DNA of 14,974 nt. Origin: Cocleimonas sp. Lineage in GTDB: Bacteria; Pseudomonadota; Gammaproteobacteria; Thiotrichales; Thiotrichaceae. The notes under the pieces are model-generated. The model worked only from the letters and a program-made list of their open reading frames with translations. It had not been told where the DNA came from and ran no database searches. The number at the start of each line of letters is the position of its first letter. The stretch's first letter is position 1. A program made the translations under genes and the position numbers. Positions 1-8,181 of this stretch are shown here, piece after piece. Location: positions 1-14,974 of the forward strand of contig JAGLDT010000138.1 in NCBI GenBank assembly GCA_023145485.1, read 5' to 3'.

Positions 1-7
1 ACTATTT

Positions 8-50
8 GTTGGGTTACGTTATTTCACTACGCTCAATAATCTAACCCAAC
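8..50. repeat. Imperfect palindrome with GTTGGGTTA / TAACCCAAC arms
   Basis: Nine-base perfect arms lie at 8-16 and 42-50. Inside them TTATT (19-23) pairs with AATAA (35-39), leaving a short loop. Similar GGGTTA..TAACCC palindromes are, from memory, common dispersed intergenic repeats in methanotroph and sulfur-oxidiser genomes. No ORF overlaps it. It could be a dispersed repeat unit or a folded 3' end of a transcript entering from outside the window. Confidence 0.55.
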
Positions 51-145
51 CTACCGTGCTAGAGAAAATCTGACAACACAATAACGTAAGCTGGTTTGGC
101 TTTTGAAGAAATCCAGAATATGTAATGTTGATGCTGGGTTACAAT

Positions 146-191
146 GGAAATTGAATTTCCTGACTGCGTACCCAAATGGGAATTTGGGTAC
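146..191. repeat. Two adjacent palindromes
   Basis: The first is GGAAATT-G-AATTTCC at 146-160, with perfect 7-base arms around one central base. The second has 10-base perfect arms, GTACCCAAAT (168-177) and ATTTGGGTAC (182-191), closed by a GGGA tetraloop. Neither is followed by a T-run on either strand, so they are not classical terminators. Together with the neighbouring palindromes they form a cluster filling the space beyond the asmA-like stop codon. Confidence 0.6.
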
Positions 192-199
192 AAGTTCAA

Positions 200-235
200 C
201 CTCTAGTTCCCACGCTGGAGGGTGGGAACTAGAGG
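200..235. repeat. REP-like 14-bp stem-loop downstream of the AsmA-family gene
   Basis: Perfect 14-base arms (200-213 and 222-235) flank the 8-base loop GCTGGAGG. The core GTTCCCACGC..GTGGGAAC resembles a dispersed REP-type repeat I know from many gammaproteobacterial genomes; that identification is from memory. It lies 14 bases beyond the stop codon of the minus-strand gene, so it may protect or end that transcript. There is no T-run, so a plain intrinsic terminator is unlikely. Confidence 0.6.
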
Positions 236-249
236 AATCATGACGTTAC

Positions 250-3200
250 CTACAGTTTATTCAGTAATTCTTGCTGGAGTTTGTTTTGTAGCATTTGTTC
301 TACTTTCTGTTGTTCGTCTTGTAAGCGTTGTTTGAGTTTATCTTGCTCTGCTTTTAAACGTTGCTCTGCTTGTTCCTTTTTGTCTTGTAGTTTTTGTAAT
401 TCGTTCTGTTTACGTGCTTCTAGTTTATCGAGTGTTTTTGCTTTCTGATCGAGTAGCTTTTGTTTTAATTGGGCTTGTTTTTTATGTAATTCTTCATCAA
501 GTAGGGATTTTACTAACACATCTAATTCTAATTCATACTGTAATTTATCCAGTGATCCATGAATATGCAGGGGTACAAAGAGATTGCTGTCTTTCTTTTT
601 TGATTCTAGACGTAATTTTAAATCCACTTTATTGCTGACAATATTGATATTGCCCGTGCCTTTGATTAAGAAGTGTGGCGCAAGTAGGTGCATGTTTTCA
701 GTGCGAAATACGCCTCGGTTTGCTTTCCAGTCACCGCCTAAGTTGGTAAAGGTAATGACTTCTTTGCCTTTTCTATTGGTTTTTTTCCTTTCAAAGGCGT
801 TAATCGCTAATGATACGTTCTTAGCTAATTCAGAATCTCGAATGGTGCCTTCGCGAAATTCAATACTGGCGGTTCCAGTGAGGTTTTGTTTAATAATAGC
901 GACGGTATTGCCGCGTGTTGTCAGGCTGGTATTTAGGAAGATGCCTCCTGAAACATAACGGTCTTGAAAAAATTGTAATAGCAGATTCTCGGCGCGTACC
1001 TGTTGAATTTGATGACTCATCGTGATGACAGGGGTATTAGTGGTCGCATTAATCGTTAATGCACCGTTATATTTTCCTTTAAAGGCATTAAAACGTAAGG
1101 GTTTTGCATCAATAATGCCATTTTTTGCATTAATATTAGCCTGTACATGGGTGAAGTAGAGTTGATCAAAATACAGTTTTTTAATATCAATCGAGCCGTT
1201 TAAATTAAGTGTTTTAAGCAGTTGAAGCGGGAGTAATTTATCATTTGGATTGGTTTTTTGCGCTGTTTTAGGGTCAACAGGTGCTAAATAATCACTGAGG
1301 ACTAATTTATTTATTGTAAGTTTAGTTTTAATCGCGGGGTGTTTAAAATCACTGATTGCCACATTACCCGTTATTTTAGATTGGTCTATGCGTAGATTTA
1401 AGTTGCTAAGATTGGCGCTAGAAGGTGTTGCGGTTAGCTGAAAACTGGCTTGGGAATGACCAAAGGCATTTGCTTTACTGGTAGGTGGCAGTTTAATGCC
1501 CAACGAGGTTAGCACCTGCTTTAGATTAAATTGATTGGTTTTAAACGCGCCTGTCAGCATTGGTTGAGGCGATAATTTAGTTAATTTTGCACTACCTGTT
1601 AATTTTGCTCCTGCGGTTTCTAGTACGATATTATTTAACTGAGCACTCCCCTTATTCGCGCTTAGATTAATATCAATATTTCCTTTGCTATGATGAACCA
1701 GCTGGCCACTTGGTACTATTCCACCCTTGAGCGTGGCATTAAGGTTCATTCCTTTGAGCTTAAAATGTTGAGTATTGAGATTGACAGCAATATTTTTACT
1801 GCTTAGCTGTGCATATAAATTGCCACCTGATACTATTTCACCCTTCATTTTTGTTTTGATATTGGCATTTTGCATCACAAATAATTGCTGTTTTACCTTG
1901 GCATCTAACGCACCTGAAAGATGGGTGTCGATATCACCAATCTTAGGTAATTTTTGCCCAACCGTATGAAGCTTCATCCCCGTTAATCTAAACTGTTGTT
2001 GCCTGATATTAGCGATAAGATTAGTGGCACTTAATAGCATCGATAAATCACCACCAGACAATATGTTACCGTTTAGTTTGCTCTTTACATTGGCATTTTT
2101 TAAGGTAAATTGTTGTTGATGAAGTTGAGCACTTAAATTACCTGTCATATCGGTCTTTATATTGCCAATATTAGGTAAATCCTTTGCTTCAGCCTTTAGT
2201 ATCATGGTGTTAATATCGATCAATAAATTCTTTAAATCTGCGCGTAAATTACCTTTTATGTTAGTCGTTGCAGTGCCTGCCTTTTCCAGAACCTTTATTG
2301 CAGCCATTTGAAACTCCATACCTTTAATGGTTAGCAGTAATTTATCTAAATCCAACTGTGCATCACCATTAACCTGCATATTGGCACCACTACCCTTTGC
2401 AATCACTTGTTCGGATTCAGCATGAACCGTCATTCCAGCAATCTGTAGCTGTTTGTTTTTTAAATTCGCACGGGTATTCCCTGTGATATTTGCTTTAATA
2501 ATAGCGCCTGCCGTTGGCAAGTCAGAGATTGTTGCTTGTAAATTAATGCTCGGAATTTGAAGGCTTTGCTGTTCAATATTTAGTTGAGTATCGCCTGCAA
2601 GATTAAGTTCTAAACGACCGTTTGGGAGTAAGGTTTTATCACTGACAATATGCAGCGTTAAGCCTGCAATATTCAGTTGTTTAAGCGTTCCTGTAATATC
2701 ACCCGACAATTCGAGATTAGAAAGAGGCAATCCCGATGCGATTGCCTTTAAACGTGTTTCTTTTAACGTAAAATATTGATTGTTTTGTGTCAGTGTCAAC
2801 CTTGTCGATAAATTGACTGATGCGCTTAATGCAGGGGACTTTTGTTGTAATGTACCATTCAGATTGACGGCAATGGGTTTTTCAGGGCGAAAAGCACCCG
2901 TACTTAGATTCAGTGGCGCAATCAAAATATCCTGTTTTGCACCATCATCACGCCAATGGATCTTGGCATTATTCAGCTCCACCCCTGCAACAGAAAGGTT
3001 TTTAAACAGGTCGCTGATCAACTCATTTTGAGGGGTACTCTCTTCAGAATGAGCAGAAAAAGAATCCCAATTCGTGCTGCCGTCCGCCTTTTTATACAAA
3101 TCCAGTTGCAGATCATCTAAAATTATTTTTTCAACTACCAGCTTTTTCTTTAGCAAGGGCATTAACTGCACCCCTACTTTTGCTGATTTAACAGTGGCAA

Positions 3201-3450
3201 AAGGCGTATTGCCAAATCCCGTGGCATTACTAAACGTTGCTAGACCTAAATTAAGTGCAATATCGGGATAAACTGAAAGTTTGATATCACCATTCAATTG
3301 CAAATCACGTCCTGTCTGTTTTTTAACTAATGCACTAATCTCATCTTTATAGCCATTAGCATCAAACGTAACGAGAAAGAAAACAATAGCAGCAACTGCC
3401 AGTACAAGGAGTATGGATAATATAAGAAATAAGCGACTGAGTGGCTTCAT
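250..3450 (-). CDS. AsmA family protein, large, with tandem repeat and C-terminal coiled coil
   Basis: This 1066-residue protein is predicted to be anchored in the inner membrane by one N-terminal segment (about residues 6-28), with the rest in the periplasm. The opening FDANGYKDEISALVKKQTGRD and the following WPD-like block (KLSVYPDIALNLG, 56-69) are typical of AsmA-family N-termini, and an AsmA-like C-terminal beta-rich region spans about 740-980. AsmA relatives (TamB, YhdP) are known or proposed bridge-like lipid transporters between the membranes. E. coli AsmA is about 617 residues, so this protein is much longer. Residues 425-496 and 501-572 are a gapless tandem repeat with a 76-residue offset, and a related half unit lies at about 309-346. 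Residues about 985-1066 are almost purely K/Q/E/L, a long coiled coil. The start is supported by GAGG about 7 bases upstream. The gene is transcribed alone, away from the gene at 3631. The family call is firm, but which subfamily is not. Confidence 0.9.
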   Translation of the reverse strand: MKPLSRLFLILSILLVLAVAAIVFFLVTFDANGYKDEISALVKKQTGRDLQLNGDIKLSVYPDIALNLGLATFSNATGFGNTPFATVKSAKVGVQLMPLLKKKLVVEKIILDDLQLDLYKKADGSTNWDSFSAHSEESTPQNELISDLFKNLSVAGVELNNAKIHWRDDGAKQDILIAPLNLSTGAFRPEKPIAVNLNGTLQQKSPALSASVNLSTRLTLTQNNQYFTLKETRLKAIASGLPLSNLELSGDITGTLKQLNIAGLTLHIVSDKTLLPNGRLELNLAGDTQLNIEQQSLQIPSINLQATISDLPTAGAIIKANITGNTRANLKNKQLQIAGMTVHAESEQVIAKGSGANMQVNGDAQLDLDKLLLTIKGMEFQMAAIKVLEKAGTATTNIKGNLRADLKNLLIDINTMILKAEAKDLPNIGNIKTDMTGNLSAQLHQQQFTLKNANVKSKLNGNILSGGDLSMLLSATNLIANIRQQQFRLTGMKLHTVGQKLPKIGDIDTHLSGALDAKVKQQLFVMQNANIKTKMKGEIVSGGNLYAQLSSKNIAVNLNTQHFKLKGMNLNATLKGGIVPSGQLVHHSKGNIDINLSANKGSAQLNNIVLETAGAKLTGSAKLTKLSPQPMLTGAFKTNQFNLKQVLTSLGIKLPPTSKANAFGHSQASFQLTATPSSANLSNLNLRIDQSKITGNVAISDFKHPAIKTKLTINKLVLSDYLAPVDPKTAQKTNPNDKLLPLQLLKTLNLNGSIDIKKLYFDQLYFTHVQANINAKNGIIDAKPLRFNAFKGKYNGALTINATTNTPVITMSHQIQQVRAENLLLQFFQDRYVSGGIFLNTSLTTRGNTVAIIKQNLTGTASIEFREGTIRDSELAKNVSLAINAFERKKTNRKGKEVITFTNLGGDWKANRGVFRTENMHLLAPHFLIKGTGNINIVSNKVDLKLRLESKKKDSNLFVPLHIHGSLDKLQYELELDVLVKSLLDEELHKKQAQLKQKLLDQKAKTLDKLEARKQNELQKLQDKKEQAEQRLKAEQDKLKQRLQDEQQKVEQMLQNKLQQELLNKL

Positions 3451-3480
3451 CTTGTGCCTCGGGGTATTTGTATTTGATAG

Positions 3481-3589
3481 CTAACTGATCAATTACGGTG
3501 CTTTAAAATGGTCAGTTATGTAAACTTCACTAACTCTAGACCGTTGGAGCTGTCAAGATGAGTTACGAAGCTCCAATGTGGTAAGTTAG
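3481..3589. repeat. Two imperfect hairpins between divergent genes
   Basis: TAACTGATC (3482-3490) pairs with GGTCAGTTA (3511-3519), allowing one G-T pair. Next, CTAACT (3530-3535) and TTGGAGCT (3544-3551) pair in nested order with AGCTCCAA (3569-3576) and AGTTAG (3584-3589). The space lies between the starts of the AsmA-family gene and the gene at 3631, so both promoters must be here. The hairpins could be operators, leader structures or a decayed repeat. I found no convincing -35/-10 pair. Confidence 0.45.
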
Positions 3590-3630
3590 CTTTCTTAATT
3601 ATAAGTCAATTAAACCCTTTTTTAAAAACT

Positions 3631-4293
3631 ATGCCTAAAAAAAATATCTATACGATTGATAACTGGTTAATTAATACCGGGCGCATTCTCTTTATTATTT
3701 TTTTCATTAGCACCTGCTCCCGTGCAAGTACTCAACATTATGATTGGGTTTCGCCTGCTCTCGGGCTGTTTATTGCGATTGGTTTACTCATTGTTGGCAA
3801 TATTATTCGTCGCCGAGAAAAAAAAATTATTGCCGTCTGGAATATTTTAGAACACAGCACAGAAGTTTCAGCACAGGAGTTAATGCAACAGACAGGCTTT
3901 AATACTCTCTTTATTGAGGATGCGTTACGATTGATTAATGGGCGAGGACACACTTATTATATTTGGGATAAAGAACAGGATAAAATTATTGATGGGCGTT
4001 TGCGTACAGCGGTAATAACGGATGTCAAATGTGAAAATTGTGGTGCAAAGATCAGTGAAATCACACGATTGGATACCCATAAAAGCCCAAACTGTACTTA
4101 TTGTGGCGAAGCTGTTTCAGCAAAAAAAATAAACAAGCTAAAATCAGAAGCAATGGATAAAATCCGTGATTCCACCCCACGTAATAACAGCAAAGGATTT
4201 TCCTTATGGGTCTTTATTTTGCTATTAATTATTTTTTGGCCTGCGGCAGTTGCTTATGCCTTATGGAAATCATCTTTAGAAAAGCAACGTTAA
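3631..4293 (+). CDS. Hypothetical membrane protein with four-cysteine zinc ribbon
   Basis: This is a 220-residue protein I cannot name. Hydrophobic segments at about 14-29, 41-59 and 190-211 suggest two N-terminal and one C-terminal membrane helices. Between them, residues about 63-120 look like a helix-turn-helix or winged-helix module (two helices, then GRGHTYYIWDKEQDKIIDGRL). A zinc-ribbon knuckle pair follows: C134-x2-C137 and C155-x2-C158. The cytoplasmic face therefore probably carries a small metal-stabilised domain. The start ATG is followed by a lysine-rich stretch, and no clear Shine-Dalgarno precedes it. The next gene begins 10 bases after its stop, so the two are likely cotranscribed and perhaps act together. 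The zinc-ribbon call rests on visible cysteines. The winged-helix call is inference. Confidence 0.8.
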   Translation: MPKKNIYTIDNWLINTGRILFIIFFISTCSRASTQHYDWVSPALGLFIAIGLLIVGNIIRRREKKIIAVWNILEHSTEVSAQELMQQTGFNTLFIEDALRLINGRGHTYYIWDKEQDKIIDGRLRTAVITDVKCENCGAKISEITRLDTHKSPNCTYCGEAVSAKKINKLKSEAMDKIRDSTPRNNSKGFSLWVFILLLIIFWPAAVAYALWKSSLEKQR

Positions 4294-4303
4294 GGCTATC
4301 CTT

Positions 4304-4930
4304 ATGAAAGATATAACCCCCGATATAATTTTCTCATTAGTTTATGAAGCGTTTGAATCTGCTTGGAACAATAGAGCTAATATTAGTAGCAACGCTAAGC
4401 GTTCGTCTTATTTTGTTTCGGAGTTATCGGGGGCGTTTTATTCGCTAACTAAACAAGAGGCATTACAGGGGGTAACCGAGCTGGTACAAAAAACAGAGAG
4501 TAGTGGCAAAAAAGCCTCAGGAGAGTGGTTGCTTGATATAGCCATTGTTTCAAAGGTCGTGGCTAGTACAGGCTATAAAAATAGAAGCACACAAATTGTT
4601 GATAAAATTATATGGGCTATTGAGTCAGAATTTAGTACCAATCTAGGGGAGTTCTGTAAAGACTTTTCAAAATTACTCCACATAAAATCAAAGGCTTATT
4701 TATATGTTGCAGGATTGAATCAAACTCAAATAAAGTCTAGAGAGGATTATATTGAGGCTCAAACTCAATTGGCAATAGAACTGGTAAAACAGCATCAGAT
4801 AACGGAGCCGTTTTATATGGTGTTTGTTCCTACACCTGGACAAAGCGGGCAATACGCTTCACTTTGGGATAGCTTTGAGTTAGATCAGTTAAAATCATGG
4901 TTTCGTGTTGTTGATTTATCCTCAAAGTAA
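4304..4930 (+). CDS. Hypothetical protein with PD-(D/E)xK-nuclease-like pattern
   Basis: This is a 208-residue soluble protein with no signal peptide or membrane helix. I do not recognise a named family. The residue pattern GEWLLDIAI (73-81), then WAIESEF (104-110), then DFSKLLHIKSKAYLYV (120-135) fits a restriction-endonuclease-like fold: an acidic residue on one strand (D78), E-x-E on the next (E107, E109), and a lysine-rich DF-x-KLL helix (K123, K128, K130) leading into a hydrophobic strand. Families with ESEW..DFEKLL motifs have been placed in that fold. Whether this one cuts DNA is unknown. It starts 10 bases after the zinc-ribbon membrane gene, with AAGG close upstream, which suggests translational coupling. 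It ends convergent with rapA. Confidence is high that it is a gene and low for catalytic function. Confidence 0.78.
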   Translation: MKDITPDIIFSLVYEAFESAWNNRANISSNAKRSSYFVSELSGAFYSLTKQEALQGVTELVQKTESSGKKASGEWLLDIAIVSKVVASTGYKNRSTQIVDKIIWAIESEFSTNLGEFCKDFSKLLHIKSKAYLYVAGLNQTQIKSREDYIEAQTQLAIELVKQHQITEPFYMVFVPTPGQSGQYASLWDSFELDQLKSWFRVVDLSSK

Positions 4931-4961
4931 CCCATAAATCTTTACCTATTAAATTTTCTTT

Positions 4962-4990
4962 GTAGGGCAACCACAAGGGATTGCCCCTAC
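4962..4990. repeat. Short repeat hairpin GTAGGGCAA..TTGCCCCTAC between convergent genes
   Basis: The arms 4962-4970 and 4981-4990 pair with one bulged C and a 10-base loop. The motif is a familiar dispersed intergenic hairpin in many bacterial genomes (recall, not a search). It sits in the 87-base gap between the gene ending at 4930 and rapA ending at 5018, so it may serve as a shared transcript end. It has no strong T-run. Confidence 0.55.
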
Positions 4991-5017
4991 GGGAAATTAT
5001 TTATCTGATATAACCAT

Positions 5018-7915
5018 TCAACCTGCGACAAAAGCAAGTCGAATCGCATCTAACCTTAACTGTGCTGATCCTAGATATTCTTTGAGTTGCTGAGAGTCCC
5101 TTTCAAGTTGCTCAATTTCTGCTTGTCGAATATTAGGATTCACTTCAGCGAGTGCGGTTAGTCGTTGAACATCATCATGTTCTTCTTCTGATAGGTGATT
5201 AAGCGCCTGCTCTATTAACTCCTGCTGTTGCGGTTCTGCTAATGCTTTTGCTTTATCCACCATCGTGCTAATTTCTGAACGTGCATATTGGATAATTTCA
5301 TTGGCGGTGTGTTTTCTAACCCGTTCTGATAATAGATTTAAGTCTTCATGTGAGATGAGTTCACTTAAATCTAACCCTGTATTAGTGACCACAACACGTA
5401 CCATATTTATGGCTAGATAACGGTGTATTTGTAGATGTTTCGGGGCTGGGCAGTTGACACTAAAAATCGCTTCTAATAATAGGGTTCCCGCAGCTAAGGA
5501 TAGCTCTGACGATTTAGGCAGTGTAATGGCGCAGAAAGTAGCATTACCAAACTCGCCACTGCTAACCATATCCATTGCACCGATAACCATTGGGTGCTCC
5601 CATGTTAGAAAATGGACATCTTCACGCGATAATGCGGTTAAACGTTGATAGGTAGCGGTCATTCCTTGGTCAGATAACCCGGGAAAGTGAGCGTCTTGCA
5701 TATGTTCGGTGGGTTTAATAATGATGCAGTCAGCATTTTGAGGTTGTTGGTCAACGCCTGTCAAATCAAACACACTGTCCATATAACGTGATAATGCCAA
5801 AGGATTGGCAGAAAAATTAACCGCTTCAACGACTTCAGCCGCATGTACTTTATGGCAAGAGTTTAATTCTAATAAACGATCACGCCCTTGCTTCATTGCT
5901 TCTAGCGCATCTTCACGCAGGGTTTTGCTCTGTTCAAGTAAATCATCAAAGCGTTGTTCGGTGTCCTGCTGATTATCGGTGATGAGACTTTCTATTAATT
6001 CATCTTGCACCTGTTCAAAAATACTATGACCAACAGAGCAGACATGTAAAAAAGCATTTAGCCCTGTGTTATACCAGTTTGTTAGCCGTGCTTGTGCCCC
6101 TGTTTCAAAATGAGGAACGTGCAATTGGATGGTTTTCGTTTGCCCGATACGATCAAGTCGTCCAATACGCTGTTCGAGAAGGTCAGGGTTTAAGGGGAGA
6201 TCAAAAAGAATTAAATGATGCGCAAACTGGAAGTTTCGACCTTCGCTACCAATTTCTGAGCAGATAAGAATATTCGCGCCGTCATCGGTATCAGCAAAAT
6301 AAGCGGCAGCACGATCTCGTTCGATAATGCTTAAATTTTCATGGAAAACAGCCACCCGTGAACTGGTTTTTAGTTTGACATAGTATTCTAGTGCCAACGC
6401 TGTTTCGGCATAGGCGCAAATTAGTAAGACTTTTTCATCCCAATGATTATCGAGCCAGTCTGCCAGCCATGTTACCCGTGGGTCAAACTCAAGCCATGCA
6501 TCTTGTGTTTTATGTAATATTTCGGGATGAAGTTTTTGATCTAGCAACTTAGCAATATCCAGCTCTATTGCATCATGATGTGTTTGATATGCTTCAGGTA
6601 GTGGCAGTGGGTAAGTGTGCAAATTCCTTTCAGGGAAACCTGCCACCGCATCACGGGTATTGCGAAATAAAACCCGCCCTGTGCCATGGCGATCCAGCAG
6701 ACTTTGAATCAAATGCTCAACGCTTAACTCAGCATCTTTTGCATGTTCAAATTCTTCAATCACTTTTTCACCTAAATAACGTTCTAAATCAGTCAGTAAT
6801 CCTGTATCTTGCTGTGCCTTTTGTGGGTTTTCTTGTAAATCTTGTACTAATTCGTTGACAGGACGGTAGTGTTCTTGCTCTTTTTGAAATGCTTCCAAAT
6901 CATAAAAACGACTGGGATCAAGCAAGCGCAAGCGTGCAAAATGACTTTCTATGCCTAACTGTTCAGGGGTTGCAGTGAGTAACAGTAAACCTGGAATTTG
7001 TTGTGCCAAGGTATCAATGCATTGGTATTCTGGGCTGACTTTATCTTCCCCCCAGATTAAATGATGGGCCTCATCAACAATCATTAAGTCCCACTCAGCA
7101 TGGGTTGCCTGTTGCAGACGTTGCTGATTTTCTGTTAGAAAAGAAAGACTGCATAACACCAATTGGGCGGATTCAAACGGATTGTTTTCCTCTGCTGCTT
7201 CAATATCAAAACAGCGTTGACTATCCAAAATAGTGAACTGCAAATTAAAACGTCGCAACATTTCAACTAACCATTGATGAATCAAGGTTTCAGGAACGAC
7301 AATCAAGACCCGTTTAACACGCTCTGTTATTAACTGTTGATGCAGAATCAAACCCGCTTCAATCGTTTTTCCTAAGCCCACTTCGTCCGCTAATAAAACT
7401 CGTGGTGCATGACGTAATGCTACCTGATGCGCGATATAGAATTGATGGGGTAGTAATTGTACTCTAGGGCCAGATAGTCCATAGGTATCAGAAGATTGCT
7501 GACGGCGTAGGTGTTGCAGTGTCTCGACTCGCAGGCGGAAGTAACTGTCTTTATCAATCTGCCCTGCAAAGAGACGATCTTGTGGTTGGCTGAATTGAGC
7601 AAAGCTATTTAACTCCAGCTCATGTATATGAACCTCTTCACCTGCATCATTTATTCCTCGATAAACAACACAGCCATTATGTTCTAGATGTTCTGTGACG
7701 GTCAGACTGACTCCTGACTCTGTTTTTATTTTTTCATCAATGGGGTATTTAACACGGCTTAACGGCGCGCTATTTAAGGCGTAAACACGGGTTTCATCAG
7801 CAGCAGGAAACACAAAGGTAATATGTCTTCCTTCAATTTTTTCCACAAAACCTAAGCCTAGTTCAGATTCTGTATTACTAATCCAGCGTTGTCCGCGATG
7901 AAAATCAGTGCTCAT
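5018..7915 (-). CDS. rapA: RNA polymerase-associated ATPase RapA
   Basis: RapA is a Swi2/Snf2-type ATPase that binds RNA polymerase and helps recycle it after transcription, especially in high salt. At 965 residues this copy matches the roughly 968-residue E. coli protein and resembles it along its whole length. The N-terminal Tudor-like domains (about 1-110, opening with GQRWISNTESELGLG) are present. Walker A is ADEVGLGKT (176-184), the DEAH box is at 281-284, and LLTATPEQLG (312-321) is motif III. The second helicase lobe has SEIGSEGRNFQFA (553-565) and QRIGRLDRIGQ (582-592). The C-terminal RapA-specific region ends with VNPNIR and a helical tail, as in the family. AAGGA lies 8 bases upstream of the ATG. 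It stands alone, divergent from pip. Nothing is missing or broken. Confidence 0.98.
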   Translation of the reverse strand: MSTDFHRGQRWISNTESELGLGFVEKIEGRHITFVFPAADETRVYALNSAPLSRVKYPIDEKIKTESGVSLTVTEHLEHNGCVVYRGINDAGEEVHIHELELNSFAQFSQPQDRLFAGQIDKDSYFRLRVETLQHLRRQQSSDTYGLSGPRVQLLPHQFYIAHQVALRHAPRVLLADEVGLGKTIEAGLILHQQLITERVKRVLIVVPETLIHQWLVEMLRRFNLQFTILDSQRCFDIEAAEENNPFESAQLVLCSLSFLTENQQRLQQATHAEWDLMIVDEAHHLIWGEDKVSPEYQCIDTLAQQIPGLLLLTATPEQLGIESHFARLRLLDPSRFYDLEAFQKEQEHYRPVNELVQDLQENPQKAQQDTGLLTDLERYLGEKVIEEFEHAKDAELSVEHLIQSLLDRHGTGRVLFRNTRDAVAGFPERNLHTYPLPLPEAYQTHHDAIELDIAKLLDQKLHPEILHKTQDAWLEFDPRVTWLADWLDNHWDEKVLLICAYAETALALEYYVKLKTSSRVAVFHENLSIIERDRAAAYFADTDDGANILICSEIGSEGRNFQFAHHLILFDLPLNPDLLEQRIGRLDRIGQTKTIQLHVPHFETGAQARLTNWYNTGLNAFLHVCSVGHSIFEQVQDELIESLITDNQQDTEQRFDDLLEQSKTLREDALEAMKQGRDRLLELNSCHKVHAAEVVEAVNFSANPLALSRYMDSVFDLTGVDQQPQNADCIIIKPTEHMQDAHFPGLSDQGMTATYQRLTALSREDVHFLTWEHPMVIGAMDMVSSGEFGNATFCAITLPKSSELSLAAGTLLLEAIFSVNCPAPKHLQIHRYLAINMVRVVVTNTGLDLSELISHEDLNLLSERVRKHTANEIIQYARSEISTMVDKAKALAEPQQQELIEQALNHLSEEEHDDVQRLTALAEVNPNIRQAEIEQLERDSQQLKEYLGSAQLRLDAIRLAFVAG

Positions 7916-8117
7916 AAAGCGCGTCCTTATACTCGTTCTTTAAGAAAATGGTTGATTTTAAACGGGCGTAAAATTAACAGATTTTCTGCAAATAATCGTT
8001 AATTATTTAACAAAAGAATCTAATTTAAGCACTCGCATCAACGGATACCGTCGAGAAACTTTATTTGTCCTTTTTTTAAAATGAAAGACTGAGAATAAAA
8101 TGCTTCTAAATCCTTAG

Positions 8118-8123
8118 TATAAT
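8118..8123 (+). promoter_or_regulatory. Candidate -10 box for pip-dtd
   Basis: A perfect TATAAT lies 58 bases before the pip start codon, implying a transcript start near 8130. No good -35 lies 16-18 bases upstream. A strong ribosome binding site, AAGGAG, follows at 8169-8174, seven bases before the ATG. Confidence 0.45.
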
Positions 8124-8181
8124 GTTCTACTATTCGGGTTACAGTGATCCAAAAATATAAACAAAACTAAGGAGTCATAGC

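Noticed and set aside
584..958. 124-codon plus-strand ORF
   Set aside because: It is antisense to the AsmA-family gene, whose family match covers the same stretch.
7916..8117. Structured element upstream of rapA and pip
   Set aside because: AT-rich inverted matches are short and expected by chance in such composition.
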